From Sphingomonas sp. TZW2008 (GTDB lineage: Bacteria > Pseudomonadota > Alphaproteobacteria > Sphingomonadales > Sphingomonadaceae), in the NCBI RefSeq assembly GCF_002117915.1, contig NZ_BDJB01000010.1, forward strand, positions 1 through 64,000: a stretch of 64,000 nucleotides of DNA, written 5' to 3'. The notes beneath the pieces are model-generated. The model saw nothing but the letters and a program-made list of their open reading frames with translations, made no database searches and was not told the DNA's origin. Numbering within the stretch: the stretch's first letter is position 1; each line of letters opens with the position of its first letter. Positions 1-8,678 of this stretch are shown here, piece after piece. A program made the position numbers and the translations under genes.

Positions 1-70
1 CCCGCTCCGAAACACGCCGCAGAACGATAACGGCAAAGGGACCGAAGAGAATAACAGGTTCCGCCGGTTA

Positions 71-1222
71 CTAAGGTCTCGCTGCCGGACGCAGCGTGAT
101 GCGCGTCATCTCCGACGGCCTGCCCAGCCGAAGCGCGAAGCCCGGCCAGAGTCCACTGCCGTTGCTGACGTACAGGGTCATGTCGCCAACCGAATACCTA
201 CCCGATACATACCCACCATTCGGCGCCTCAAACGCACGACCCAAACCGGCAATCATGCCGCCGTGCGTGTGGCCTGACAGTTGGAGCGCGACCCCCGCCG
301 CAGCTGCGGTTCGGGCGGCGCGGGGCTGATGATCGAGGAGAATGACGGGGGCGTCGGTCGGTGCCCCGGCGAGCGCCGCGCGCAGATCGGGCGGCGGCTG
401 ACCGGCCGATGCCGCCGAAGGATCGGTAACGCCGGCAATCACCAGCGCTTCGTCAGCGCGTTTCAGTGTGATATGCGCGTTGAGAAGCATCCGGATGCCG
501 AGCCCGGTTAGGTGATCGATCCACGCCGCGTAATCAAAGAAATATTCGTGATTTCCCGGCACGGCGATGACGCCGTCCGGCGCGCGAAGATCAGCGAGCG
601 GCGCGACGTCGCTCCGGCGCATTTCCACCGACCCGTCGATAAAGTCGCCCGTCACGACGATCAAATCGACGTCACTGGCATTGGCGCGCGCCACGACAGC
701 GCGAGCCCATCGTTCGGGGAAAAGACGGCTGATGTGGAGGTCGGTCAGTTGCAACAAGCGATAGCCACTGAAGTGGGGCGGCAAACCCGCAATCGTGACC
801 TCGATATCCCGAATTGGCGGTACGCGGATCGCGTTTGCGACTCCGACGGCCGCCAGGAGCGCCGCGCTGCCTGCGGCTGCATAGCGAGCGGCGTCGGGAA
901 GCCCAACGATGCGCAGATGCACGAGTGAGACAACAAGTGTGGCGGCGTCGAGGAAGAGCTGGATCAAGGCTAGCAGCAGCAACGCACCGAATGCCCAGTT
1001 GAACAGGATGACGACGGGTCGGGGAAACTCAGGCGCGAAGACGGACCCGGACGAGAGACGGCTCCAATAGTGGAACTGCGACGCGCAGAGGAAGGCGATC
1101 GCCACCGCCGCCTTCACCCAGAGTGGGAGCGTCAGCGGTGCAAGCCAGCGGGCGAGAACGTACAGGCATGGCGCAGCGAAGATCAGGTGGAAGATCGTCC
1201 AACTCCTTGTGCTATCGTACAA
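71..1222 (-). CDS. Membrane-anchored metallophosphoesterase (YkuE-like)
   Basis: 383 aa. The first ~135 residues hold about four hydrophobic helices; the catalytic domain follows. The calcineurin-type metal-binding blocks are all visible in order: TDLH at 160-163, GD at 192-193, GNHE at 223-226, a later LLDHQP, and SGHTHGG near the C-terminus. This is the layout of YkuE/YaeI-type phosphoesterases, which are membrane-tethered and in some bacteria act on lipid A precursors or phospholipids; the substrate here cannot be read from sequence. It is followed 61 bp downstream of the aldo/keto reductase gene on the same strand, so the two may be co-transcribed. The family call is firm, the substrate unknown. 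Confidence 0.9.
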   Translation of the reverse strand: MYDSTRSWTIFHLIFAAPCLYVLARWLAPLTLPLWVKAAVAIAFLCASQFHYWSRLSSGSVFAPEFPRPVVILFNWAFGALLLLALIQLFLDAATLVVSLVHLRIVGLPDAARYAAAGSAALLAAVGVANAIRVPPIRDIEVTIAGLPPHFSGYRLLQLTDLHISRLFPERWARAVVARANASDVDLIVVTGDFIDGSVEMRRSDVAPLADLRAPDGVIAVPGNHEYFFDYAAWIDHLTGLGIRMLLNAHITLKRADEALVIAGVTDPSAASAGQPPPDLRAALAGAPTDAPVILLDHQPRAARTAAAAGVALQLSGHTHGGMIAGLGRAFEAPNGGYVSGRYSVGDMTLYVSNGSGLWPGFALRLGRPSEMTRITLRPAARP

Positions 1223-1283
1223 GCTGCCGCCGGCGACCCTTGGATGCAGCCAGCCTGGTCGCGCCGGCGCAGTTTGGCGCTCG

Positions 1284-2288
1284 TCAGTCCGGGATCGTCG
1301 CGTCGGGATGAAGGATGCCGCGTTCTCGCAGTTCCTGCCAAAAGGCTGGCGGGATCTTCGCCCGCAGCGCTGCGTGATCGGCGAGGATGTGCGTGGGAGA
1401 CGCGGTGCCGACGATCAGCGAGGCTGCGACGTCAGGCGCAAGGCTGAACTGAAGCGCAGCGGCAACCAGATCGACGCCGTGGTTCGCTGCCACTGCGCGC
1501 AGCGTCTGCAGCCGCTCGCGCTTATCGCGCGCGATTACCGTATTGTCGGCCCCGTAGTTGAAACGCGGTGCTCCGCCGAGGAAGCCTGCATTGAGTGCAG
1601 ATCCGACGACAAAGCTGACCCCCTTGGCGCGCGCCGCGGGAAATAGCTGTTCTACCGCATCGGCGTGATCGACAAGCGAATATTGGCTGGCGAGCAGATG
1701 AATATCGCTATCCGCTACGTCGAGGCAGCGCAGGATCGGCTGCGGGCAATTCACGCCCATGCCCCAGGCGTCGATGACCCCTTCCTCGCGCAATCGCGTC
1801 AATGCCGGAAAGGCGCCGCGCTCGGCGACCGGCCACAAGGTTTCCCAATCTTGTGGCAAATAGTCATTGTCCGGCGACAGATCGTGGACAAAGACAATGT
1901 CGAGCCGATCAAGCCCGAGCCGCTGTAGGCTGTCTTCGATCGATCGCTTCACGCCGTCCGCCGTATAATCGAAATGCGGGGTGTTGGGCGAGTTCGTGAA
2001 CGGGAAATAGGACTTCGCCGCATGGTCCCGCGAGGCGCGCAGCAGCTTACCGACTTTCGACGAAATGACGAACTCGTCCCGGGGCTTGCGCGCGAGGAAG
2101 CGGCCGAACCGTCGCTCTGCGAGGCCAAGGCCGTACCATGGCGACACGTCGAAGTAGCGCACGCCTGCATCCCATGCGGCCGACGGGGTCGCCTCGGCCT
2201 GCTCGTCGGTAGCGAAAGCGAACTCGTTGCCGATGGCGACACCGCCGAGGCCGAACCGATGACGGAGATGATAGCGCCTGATGCTCAT
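1284..2288 (-). CDS. Aldo/keto reductase (L-fucose / D-threo-aldose dehydrogenase-like)
   Basis: 334 aa, normal length for the AKR fold. Visible family features are the N-terminal GLGGVAIGN strand, the FDVSPWYGLGLAERRFG segment with the catalytic Asp and Tyr, ISSKVGK with the catalytic Lys, and VFVHDL with the catalytic His. The closest recognised subfamily is the one with bacterial L-fucose dehydrogenase, D-threo-aldose 1-dehydrogenase and pyridoxal 4-dehydrogenase, which oxidise cyclic sugars or related alcohols with NAD(P). Start at ATG 2288 gives the canonical beginning of the barrel. A short dyad (2299-2312) lies just upstream. Which substrate it uses is not decidable here. Confidence 0.87.
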   Translation of the reverse strand: MSIRRYHLRHRFGLGGVAIGNEFAFATDEQAEATPSAAWDAGVRYFDVSPWYGLGLAERRFGRFLARKPRDEFVISSKVGKLLRASRDHAAKSYFPFTNSPNTPHFDYTADGVKRSIEDSLQRLGLDRLDIVFVHDLSPDNDYLPQDWETLWPVAERGAFPALTRLREEGVIDAWGMGVNCPQPILRCLDVADSDIHLLASQYSLVDHADAVEQLFPAARAKGVSFVVGSALNAGFLGGAPRFNYGADNTVIARDKRERLQTLRAVAANHGVDLVAAALQFSLAPDVAASLIVGTASPTHILADHAALRAKIPPAFWQELRERGILHPDATIPD

Positions 2289-2298
2289 CGATTGCCTT

Positions 2299-2312
2299 TC
2301 ACAATCATGTGA
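2299..2312. promoter_or_regulatory. Short dyad upstream of the aldo/keto reductase
   Basis: TCACA-ATCA-TGTGA, perfect 5-bp arms around 4 bp, ends 11 bp before the reductase start codon. It could be an operator for that gene. The arms are in the reverse order of a CRP box, so no regulator family is assigned. Confidence 0.25.
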
Positions 2313-2440
2313 CAGGTTCCCAACGCTTCCCCGTAAGTTCCGCTGCGTTTATTCACCCGATCATGCGGCAAACACGACCATTGGGTTGCGGCGACCTTGC
2401 CGGCTGTTCGCTTCAGCCCGAGCACCGGGCGGGCGCCACG

Positions 2441-2835
2441 CTGGTAGCAATCACGTCCGTCTCCCTCTGCGCCGCGCCGGACCCGGCAACGGCGGCGCTT
2501 CGGCGAGCCTATGCCGCCTCCGCTGCGTGTGCCGAGACGTACTTGCTGAACCAGATCGCACGCGTCGGTCGAATGACCGCCGCGGAACGCCTTGAAGATC
2601 TTCTTGCCGAACTCCTCGCGCGGCTCCGGCTGTCTGGTTGCGCGCAAACCAACAGCTGCGCCCTCCAGCTGCCACAGGGGATCTCGGCAGATGCAACGGG
2701 TCTAGCGCCAGTGCACCTCCCCGCATGCTGCAGAGCGCGGCGCGCGAGAACCGACTGCGGCCGAGCCACGGCATGCTCGAGTTGCTTAATCCCGATCACC
2801 CCCGGCGGCAGGTCCGGCGCATGCCGCGGCCGTGA
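2441..2835 (+). pseudogene. Crp/Fnr-family regulator remnant (truncated, frameshifted)
   Basis: Reading from 2441 in one frame gives the end of a cNMP-type domain and the dimerisation helix (RRAYAASAACAETYLL, NQIARVGRMTAAERLEDLL), then a helix-turn-helix start resembling LPLTQEXLADATGLTPVHVNR. At about 2714-2722 the reading frame must change: the homology continues in another frame as RMLQSAARENRLR and HGMLELLNPD, typical of the recognition helix and wing of Crp/Fnr proteins. A single missing base in the CAC-CTC-CCC run would explain this. The N-terminal sensor domain (about 100 residues) has no counterpart upstream. No intact gene fits the 2289-2859 gap, so this is a dead fragment. Confidence 0.7.
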
Positions 2836-2859
2836 CCATTCGCTGGACGCCGAAACGCT

Positions 2860-5229
2860 TCATGCTGCCGCGATCGTGGCGGCCGAGCCGGATGACGGCA
2901 CCGCGGAGCGCATCTCGATCCGGGCAAGTAGACGGCGTGCCATCGACAAGGCTTGGCCGACGACCTGATCCATATTGTAATAGCGGTACGTCGCCAGGCG
3001 ACCGACGAAGGTGACATGCTCCTCGGCGAGGGCGAGCGCCTCGTAGCGCTTGAATAGCGCCTGATTTTCCTCACGCGGGATTGGATAATAGGGATCGCCC
3101 TCGGCGCTGGGATATTCATACGTCACGCTCGTCTTGGCCGCATTGTCGCCGGTCAGGTGCTTGTACTCCGTCACGCGCGTGTAGGGCACGCGTTCGTCGG
3201 GATAGTTGACGACGGCGACCGGCTGACGCCACTCCCGGTCTTCGGTCTCATGGCGGAAGGTGAGCGAGCGGTACGGCAGCTTTCCGTAGCGGTGGCCGAA
3301 ATATTCGTCGATCGGGCCGGTGAAGACGAGATGATCGTGCGGATAGGCGTCGCGCGCCGCGCGATACTCGACGCCGAGCAGCAGTTCGATGTTCGGGTGA
3401 TCGAGCATCGCTTCGAACATGCGGGTGTACCCGTCCGCCGGCATCGCCTGGTGCTTGTCGGTGAAATAGCGGTCGTCGGTGTCGGCGCGGGTGGGCACGC
3501 GCGCGGTAACCGACTTGTCGAGCTCGCTCGGATCGAGCCCCCACTGCTTGCGCGTGTAGCCGCGGAAGAACGTCTCGTAGAGTTCGCGCCCAACGCGCGA
3601 GACGACAACATCCGCCGACGTGCGGATCGGCTCGACCGGCTCGGCGCGGGCGGTGAGGAACGCCTCTACCGCCTCCTCCGTCTCCAGCCCGGCGTCGTAG
3701 AGCATGTTGAGCGTGGTGCGGTTGATCGGCATCGGCACACGCAGGCCTTCAATATCGGCGAGCACGCGATGCTCGTACGGCCGCCACTGCGTGAAGCGCG
3801 AGAGGTAGGCGAAGACGTCGTCCGAATTGGTGTGGAAGATGTGCGGCCCGTATTGATGGATGAGCAACCCGGCGGCGTCGCGATGATCGAACGCGTTGCC
3901 GGCGATATGCAGGCGCCGGTCGACCACCAGCACCGAGAGGCCGCTGTTCGCCAGCCGCTCGGCCATCACCGCGCCGGCGAACCCGGCACCGACGACCATC
4001 ACGTCGTAGCGGTTTCGCCGCGGCGGCCAGGACGTCGGCGAGACGATCGGCTCGATCGTGTGCGACGCCGCGCGCTCGACCGCGATCAGCGCGCCCATCT
4101 TGAGCACGGTATCGTCCCACGATCCGCGCGCCAGCTGCTCGTCCGCGGCGGTCAGCCACGCTGTATCGGCGCGGAGTGCGACGGCGGCTTCGCAGGCGGC
4201 GATGAACGCCTGCGGCGTCGCGCCGATGGCGACCGCTTCCAGATCGCCATAATGCCGTACCACGTCGACGATCGGCGTCGAGACGACCTTCAGGCCCGCC
4301 GCGAGATATTCGGGCGTCTTGGTCGGGCTGATGAAGCGCGTCGCCTCGTTGATCGCGAAGGGCATCAGCCCGACGGTCCAGCCGCTCATGTACGACGGGA
4401 GATCGGCATAGTCGCGGCTGCCGAGGAAGTGGAGGTTCGGCCGCGTCGGCAGGCTGGCCGGATCGATCTTCACGACCGGGCCGATGATGACGATCGACCA
4501 GTCGGGATGCGCGTCCGCCAGCGCGGCGAGCAGGCCAAGATCCATGCGCTCGTCGACGACGCCGGCGAAGCCGAGCTTCGGGCCGGGCAGCGCCGCCTGA
4601 TCCTGCGGCTCGTGCGGAGCATCCCGTGCGGCAGCGAAGTGCGCGACGTCGATGCTCGAGGGAAAGGCATGGACGTTGTGGTGGCGATCACGCTTCGCCT
4701 CGTAGAGGCTCGAGCCGCCGGTAAACACCACGTCCGCCGCGGCAAGCAGCTCGCGCTCGAGATCGAGCAGACCGGGGGGCGGAGACTTGAACGCGGAGAG
4801 CTCGTCCATACAGTCGAAGACGACGCATTCCGCCGCGATCGATGCGGAGAACGGCAGCATCATCGGGGTGTAGTACCAACGCACCGCGACCTGCGGCAGC
4901 GTGGCGAGTTGTTCGGCTAGCAGGTCGCGCAACGCGGCCTGCTCTTCGGCAGCCGCCAGCCCACGCGGAAAGAGCGGCGTGGCGATTGTCACGTCATGTA
5001 CATGATCCTGGGTGATCCGTACCGTGGGCGCGTGAGGCGCATCAACGTATTCGGGTTCTTCCCAGAAGAGGATGCGATAAGTCTCGGCGAGCCGCGTCAT
5101 CAGATGCTGGGGCCGCTGGAACACAAAATTCCAACGTAGATGACTAAAACAGATTAGAGTTCGATGGCTGGGCGCTGGTTGATGATGAAGCGACGTATCT
5201 TGGATGGGTTTATCAACCGGCAACTTCAT
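2860..5229 (-). CDS. glf: Fusion: glycosyltransferase + UDP-galactopyranose mutase
   Basis: 789 aa with two full-length domains. Residues ~22-385 are a GT-B glycosyltransferase-like domain with the FQRPQHLM block near residue 37, a GGSSLYEAKR segment near 172 and a C-terminal lobe with SPTKTPEYLAAG near 301. Residues ~408-775 are UDP-galactopyranose mutase: Rossmann GAGFAG at 414-419, HIAGNAFDH, YGPHIFHT, the RKQWG block and the C-terminal GRLATYRYYNMDQV flavin-binding segment. The mutase interconverts UDP-Galp and UDP-Galf using reduced FAD, so a transferase fused to it may use the Galf donor directly. It is divergent from the GH1/RmlD fusion across a 155-bp AT-richer region. Both domain calls are strong; the transferase acceptor is unknown. 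Confidence 0.92.
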   Translation of the reverse strand: MKLPVDKPIQDTSLHHQPAPSHRTLICFSHLRWNFVFQRPQHLMTRLAETYRILFWEEPEYVDAPHAPTVRITQDHVHDVTIATPLFPRGLAAAEEQAALRDLLAEQLATLPQVAVRWYYTPMMLPFSASIAAECVVFDCMDELSAFKSPPPGLLDLERELLAAADVVFTGGSSLYEAKRDRHHNVHAFPSSIDVAHFAAARDAPHEPQDQAALPGPKLGFAGVVDERMDLGLLAALADAHPDWSIVIIGPVVKIDPASLPTRPNLHFLGSRDYADLPSYMSGWTVGLMPFAINEATRFISPTKTPEYLAAGLKVVSTPIVDVVRHYGDLEAVAIGATPQAFIAACEAAVALRADTAWLTAADEQLARGSWDDTVLKMGALIAVERAASHTIEPIVSPTSWPPRRNRYDVMVVGAGFAGAVMAERLANSGLSVLVVDRRLHIAGNAFDHRDAAGLLIHQYGPHIFHTNSDDVFAYLSRFTQWRPYEHRVLADIEGLRVPMPINRTTLNMLYDAGLETEEAVEAFLTARAEPVEPIRTSADVVVSRVGRELYETFFRGYTRKQWGLDPSELDKSVTARVPTRADTDDRYFTDKHQAMPADGYTRMFEAMLDHPNIELLLGVEYRAARDAYPHDHLVFTGPIDEYFGHRYGKLPYRSLTFRHETEDREWRQPVAVVNYPDERVPYTRVTEYKHLTGDNAAKTSVTYEYPSAEGDPYYPIPREENQALFKRYEALALAEEHVTFVGRLATYRYYNMDQVVGQALSMARRLLARIEMRSAVPSSGSAATIAAA

Positions 5230-5257
5230 CGACTATTTCCCGATATTCGAGAAATAT

Positions 5258-5283
5258 AATGGTAGCGATTGGTAGATGGTTCC
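5258..5283 (-). promoter_or_regulatory. Weak EcfG-like promoter candidate
   Basis: On the minus strand GGAAC (5283-5279) is followed after 17 bp by CATT (5261-5258), one mismatch from the CGTT minus-10 element of EcfG promoters. It lies ~30 bp before the transferase/mutase start. A single such hit with a mismatch is weak evidence; listed because better matches occur elsewhere in the locus. Confidence 0.22.
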
Positions 5284-5299
5284 TGTTTTCAGCGCCGCG

Positions 5300-5313
5300 T
5301 TGATTTGAATTAG
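5300..5313. promoter_or_regulatory. Fnr/FixK-like half-conserved dyad
   Basis: TTGAT-TTGA-ATTAG, left half identical to the Fnr box TTGAT-N4-ATCAA, right half 3 of 5. Its core TGATTTGAAT is shared exactly with the better dyad at 7634-7647. It sits in the divergent gap between the transferase/mutase fusion and the GH1/RmlD fusion, so it could serve either gene. Confidence 0.35.
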
Positions 5314-5384
5314 CCGGATTTCGCCGGAGAGGATGCAACATTGGCCAACCTGACGCGCTCCACTGATGGGTGATGGAGGGCAAG

Positions 5385-7610
5385 ATGAGGGCTTTGGAGC
5401 GTTGGTGCGGCGTCGAGTGCACCGTCAGCCGCGCCGGTGATGTCTATACCGACCAGCTTCGACGATCGGGCCATCATGATCGTGACGACGACATCGCACG
5501 CATCGCGGCGCTTGGGTTCGATGCGATCCGCTACCCGCTGTTATGGGAGCGCGTGTCGCCCGATCGGCCCGAGGCGGCGGACTGGGCGTGGTGCGACGCG
5601 CGGCTGGCGGCGCTGCGCGAAGCCGGGATCGGCGTGATCGCCGGACTGATCCACCACGGCAGCGGGCCGGCCTACACCAACCTGCTGGCGGATGATTTCG
5701 CGAGCGGCCTCGCGCACCACGCCGCCGCCGCCGCAGGGCGTTATCCCTGGATCGACGCGTGGACGCCCGTCAACGAGCCGACGACGACCGCGCGGTTCTC
5801 GGCGCTGTACGGCCATTGGTATCCGCACGCGCGCGACGAGGCGTCGTTCTGGGGCGCACTGATCAACCAGATCGATGGCGTGCGCCTGTCGATGCGGGCG
5901 ATCCGCGCGATCAACCCCGCGGCGCGCCTTATCCAGACCGACGATCTGGGCCGGACATGGAGCACCGCGCCGCTCGCTGGGCAGGCGGCGTTCGACAATC
6001 AGCGGCGCTGGGCGGGGTGGGACCTGCTGTGCGGCCGGGTGACGCCGCAGCATCCGCTGTGGCACCGGCTGTGCGCGCTTGGGCTAGGCGAGCGGCTGCG
6101 GGTCATCGCCGACGATCCGTGCCCACCGGACATCATCGGCATCAACCATTATCCGACGAGCGACCGGTTCCTCGACCATCGCGTGCAGCGCTACCCCGCC
6201 GATCTCCACGGCGGCAACGAACGGCTGCGCTTCGCCGATGTGCCAGCGCTGCGCGCGCTCGACCCCGCACCAGCGCCGTTTGCCGGCGCGCTGCGTGAGG
6301 CATGGACACGCTATGGTCTACCGGTCGCGCTGACCGAGGTGCATCTTGGCTGCACGCGCGAGGAGCAGATGCGTTGGGCCAAGGCGGCGTGGCAGGCAGC
6401 AGTCGACGCGCGCGATGCGGGAATCGACGTGCGCGCCGTGACCGCCTGGTCGCTGTTCGGCAGCGCCGATTGGGATACGCTGATCACGCGTCCCGGCCGC
6501 TACGAAGCCGGACTGTTCGACGTGACCGGGGGAATTGTCCGTGCGACGGCGCTGGCGCAGCAATGGGGTGCATCGGCCGACGCGCCGGTGCACGATGTCA
6601 CCGCGCAACCCGGCTGGTGGCAGCGCGACGAGCGGCTGATCTTCGCCGCGGCACGCCGCCCCGCGGCCACGGCCGACCAGCTTCGCCCGGCGGCAAGCGC
6701 GGCGCGGCCGCTGCTGATCTGCGGCGCGACCGGAACGCTTGGCCAGGCGCTGGCGCGTGCCTGCGTGGCGCGCGGCATCGCCTATCGCCTGATGACGCGC
6801 GAGGCGTGCGATCTCGAAGATCCGCTGTCGATCGCGACCGCGCTCGATACGGTGCAGCCATGGGCGGTCGTCAACGCCGCCGGCTGGGTCCGCGTTGACG
6901 ACGCCGAGGCGGAGGAGGCGGCGTGCTGGCGCAGCAACGCGACCGGCGCGATCGATCTGGCGATCGCAGCGGCGCAGCGCGACGTGCCGATCCTCGCCGT
7001 GTCGAGTGACCTCGTGTTCGACGGCGCGAGCGCGAGCCCCTATTGCGAGGGCGACGCACCGCACCCGCTGTCGGCCTACGGCCGCAGCAAGCGTGCGATG
7101 GAGGACGGCGTGCGGCGCCACGGGCATCGCCCGCTGGTGATCCGCGCGGCGGCGTTCTTCTCACCCGACGATCCGTATAATTTCGCGCACGCGGTGGCGC
7201 GCGATCTCGATGCCGGCCGCGTCGTGCGCGCCGCCGACGATCAGGTCGTCTCGCCGAGTTACGTGCCGCACCTCGTCGATGCGATGATCGACCTGCTGAT
7301 CGACGGCGAGAGCGGCATTCGCCACCTGGTGAACGAGGGAGCGGTGACGTGGCTCGCCTTCGCCCGCGCCATCGCGCACGCGATCGGGCACGATCCCGAT
7401 TGGATATGCGGCGTGGCCGGCGCCGAGCTCGGCTGGATCGCGCCCCGCCCACGTTACTGCGCGATGCGCAGCGACCATGTCGCGCCGCTCGGGCCGCTAG
7501 CCGAGGCGATCGATCAGTTCGCGGCCTGCTGGCGCCGGGACAATCCGGGGGACGGCATCGCCGCGACGACGAGAAATGGAACAATGATCGAGGTTATTGC
7601 TTCAGAATAA
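5385..7610 (+). CDS. Fusion: family 1 glycoside hydrolase-like + dTDP-4-dehydrorhamnose reductase (RmlD)-like
   Basis: 741 aa from ATG 5385, chosen because GGAGGG lies 4 bp upstream; in-frame GTG 5370 and ATG 5373 are alternatives. The first ~400 residues are a GH1 (beta-glucosidase fold) domain with the acid/base NEP motif in WTPVNEPTTTARF and the nucleophile segment ALTEVHLG. From ~440 to ~720 comes an RmlD-type short-chain reductase with CGATGTLGQ, VVNAAGWVRVDDAE, SSDLVFDG and the catalytic YGRSK. RmlD makes dTDP-L-rhamnose from the 4-keto precursor; a fused GH1 half is an odd partner and may be a sugar-binding or retooled domain, although both catalytic Glu residues are present. RmlA, RmlB and RmlC are not in this window. 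Confidence 0.88.
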   Translation: MRALERWCGVECTVSRAGDVYTDQLRRSGHHDRDDDIARIAALGFDAIRYPLLWERVSPDRPEAADWAWCDARLAALREAGIGVIAGLIHHGSGPAYTNLLADDFASGLAHHAAAAAGRYPWIDAWTPVNEPTTTARFSALYGHWYPHARDEASFWGALINQIDGVRLSMRAIRAINPAARLIQTDDLGRTWSTAPLAGQAAFDNQRRWAGWDLLCGRVTPQHPLWHRLCALGLGERLRVIADDPCPPDIIGINHYPTSDRFLDHRVQRYPADLHGGNERLRFADVPALRALDPAPAPFAGALREAWTRYGLPVALTEVHLGCTREEQMRWAKAAWQAAVDARDAGIDVRAVTAWSLFGSADWDTLITRPGRYEAGLFDVTGGIVRATALAQQWGASADAPVHDVTAQPGWWQRDERLIFAAARRPAATADQLRPAASAARPLLICGATGTLGQALARACVARGIAYRLMTREACDLEDPLSIATALDTVQPWAVVNAAGWVRVDDAEAEEAACWRSNATGAIDLAIAAAQRDVPILAVSSDLVFDGASASPYCEGDAPHPLSAYGRSKRAMEDGVRRHGHRPLVIRAAAFFSPDDPYNFAHAVARDLDAGRVVRAADDQVVSPSYVPHLVDAMIDLLIDGESGIRHLVNEGAVTWLAFARAIAHAIGHDPDWICGVAGAELGWIAPRPRYCAMRSDHVAPLGPLAEAIDQFAACWRRDNPGDGIAATTRNGTMIEVIASE

Positions 7611-7633
7611 AGCCGACGGCTTGAAAGTAAAAG

Positions 7634-7647
7634 CTGATTTGAATCAG
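7634..7647. promoter_or_regulatory. Fnr/FixK-like dyad upstream of Mn catalase
   Basis: CTGAT-TTGA-ATCAG is a perfect inverted repeat (CTGATT / AATCAG) whose TGAT-N4-ATCA core matches the Fnr/FixK consensus. It lies 81 bp before the Mn-catalase start codon and 24 bp after the end of the GH1/RmlD gene. A Crp/Fnr-family protein is the natural candidate to bind it. Confidence 0.45.
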
Positions 7648-7727
7648 GTAGATAGTGCGCGTTTCTACGCGACCGAACCGCCGCTGATCAGTTGACCCCG
7701 TGATCCTCCATTATCTGGGAACGCGGC

Positions 7728-8594
7728 ATGTACTATCACGATAAGCGTCTGCAATATCCGGTGGTCGTCGAGAAACCAAATCCGCAGTTCGCGCGCATGC
7801 TGCAGCAGGCGATCGGCGGGGTCGAGGGCGAGATCCGGGTCTGCATGCAGTATTTCTTCCAGGCGTGGGGCAATCGCGCGCCGACGACGAAATATCGCGA
7901 CATGCTGCTCCACACGGCGACCGAGGAAATCGGGCATATCGAAATGCTCGCCACCGCCGTCGCGCTCAACCTGGAGACCGCGCCCGCCTCCTTGCAGGAG
8001 GAAGGCGCCACCGACAGCATCGTTGGTGCGGTGATGGGCGGCGGCAGCGCCAAGGCGTCGATCGAGGGGTTGATCCACAAGAACCTGCTGTCGAGCGGGC
8101 TCGCCGCGATGCCGGTCGATTCCGACGGCGTGCCGTTCAACATGAGCCACATCTATGCCAGCGGGAACGTCGCCGCCGACATGTATTCCAATGTCGCGGC
8201 GGAAAGCACGGGGCGGGTGCTGGCGGTGCGGCTGTTCAACGCCGCCGAGGACAAGGGCATGAAGGACATGCTCCACTACATGATCGCGCGCGACACGATG
8301 CATCAGCAGCAGTGGCTGGCGGTGCTGGAGGAGCTCGGCGGCCCGGCGGCCAACCTGCCGATCCCCAACAGCTTCCCGCAGGAGCAGGAAGACCAGCGCA
8401 ACAACTACAATTTCTACGCCACCGCGATCGACGGGTCGGTGCCAGAGGGGCGGTGGACGAGTGGGCCGACGATCGACGGCCGCGGCGAGTTCACTGTCTT
8501 CAACAACCAGCCGCTCGGCGACGAGCCGGTGCTGGGACGGCGCGTCCCGACAGCGCGGCGCAGGACAAGCAGATCGGCTGACGGCCGCGGCTGA
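7728..8594 (+). CDS. Manganese catalase
   Basis: 288 aa, the usual size of non-haem Mn catalases, which dismutate hydrogen peroxide in the cytoplasm at a dimanganese centre. Expected ligands can be placed: Glu35 (VEGEIRVCMQY), Glu67 and His70 (TEEIGHIEML), Glu159 (AAESTGRV) and His192 (RDTMHQQQW), the spacing of the family. The C-terminal tail (PLGDEPVLGR) is also typical. Upstream GGGAA at 7716-7720 can act as ribosome-binding site. It heads a cassette with a lactonase-like hydrolase and a DUF892 ferritin-like protein, a combination common in alphaproteobacterial stress-response loci. Confidence 0.95.
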   Translation: MYYHDKRLQYPVVVEKPNPQFARMLQQAIGGVEGEIRVCMQYFFQAWGNRAPTTKYRDMLLHTATEEIGHIEMLATAVALNLETAPASLQEEGATDSIVGAVMGGGSAKASIEGLIHKNLLSSGLAAMPVDSDGVPFNMSHIYASGNVAADMYSNVAAESTGRVLAVRLFNAAEDKGMKDMLHYMIARDTMHQQQWLAVLEELGGPAANLPIPNSFPQEQEDQRNNYNFYATAIDGSVPEGRWTSGPTIDGRGEFTVFNNQPLGDEPVLGRRVPTARRRTSRSADGRG

Positions 8595-8599
8595 CGATC

Positions 8600-8626
8600 A
8601 CGGCCGGCGGCATCGTCGCCGGCCGT
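8600..8626 (+). terminator. GC hairpin after Mn catalase
   Basis: Perfect 10-bp stem ACGGCCGGCG / CGCCGGCCGT around a 7-nt loop, 5 bp after the Mn-catalase stop codon. There is no T tract, so it may be an attenuator or an mRNA-stabilising stem rather than a complete terminator; the next gene starts 50 bp downstream. Confidence 0.45.
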
Positions 8627-8678
8627 ATCCGCCACGCCTGGCCGCGCGGCGAGCGCCTATCGGCAAACGGGACGAGTG

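Noticed and set aside
3157-4920. 587-codon frame on the plus strand opposite the transferase/mutase fusion
   Set aside because: Arg/Gly/Val-rich composition without domains; a GC-rich antisense shadow of a clearly conserved gene.
7575-7599. GGAAC followed after 16 bp by GCTT near the end of the GH1/RmlD gene, considered as an EcfG promoter for Mn catalase
   Set aside because: Minus-10 does not match CGTT and the site is inside the coding sequence; also GGAAC at 7717 is too close to the start codon to be a promoter.
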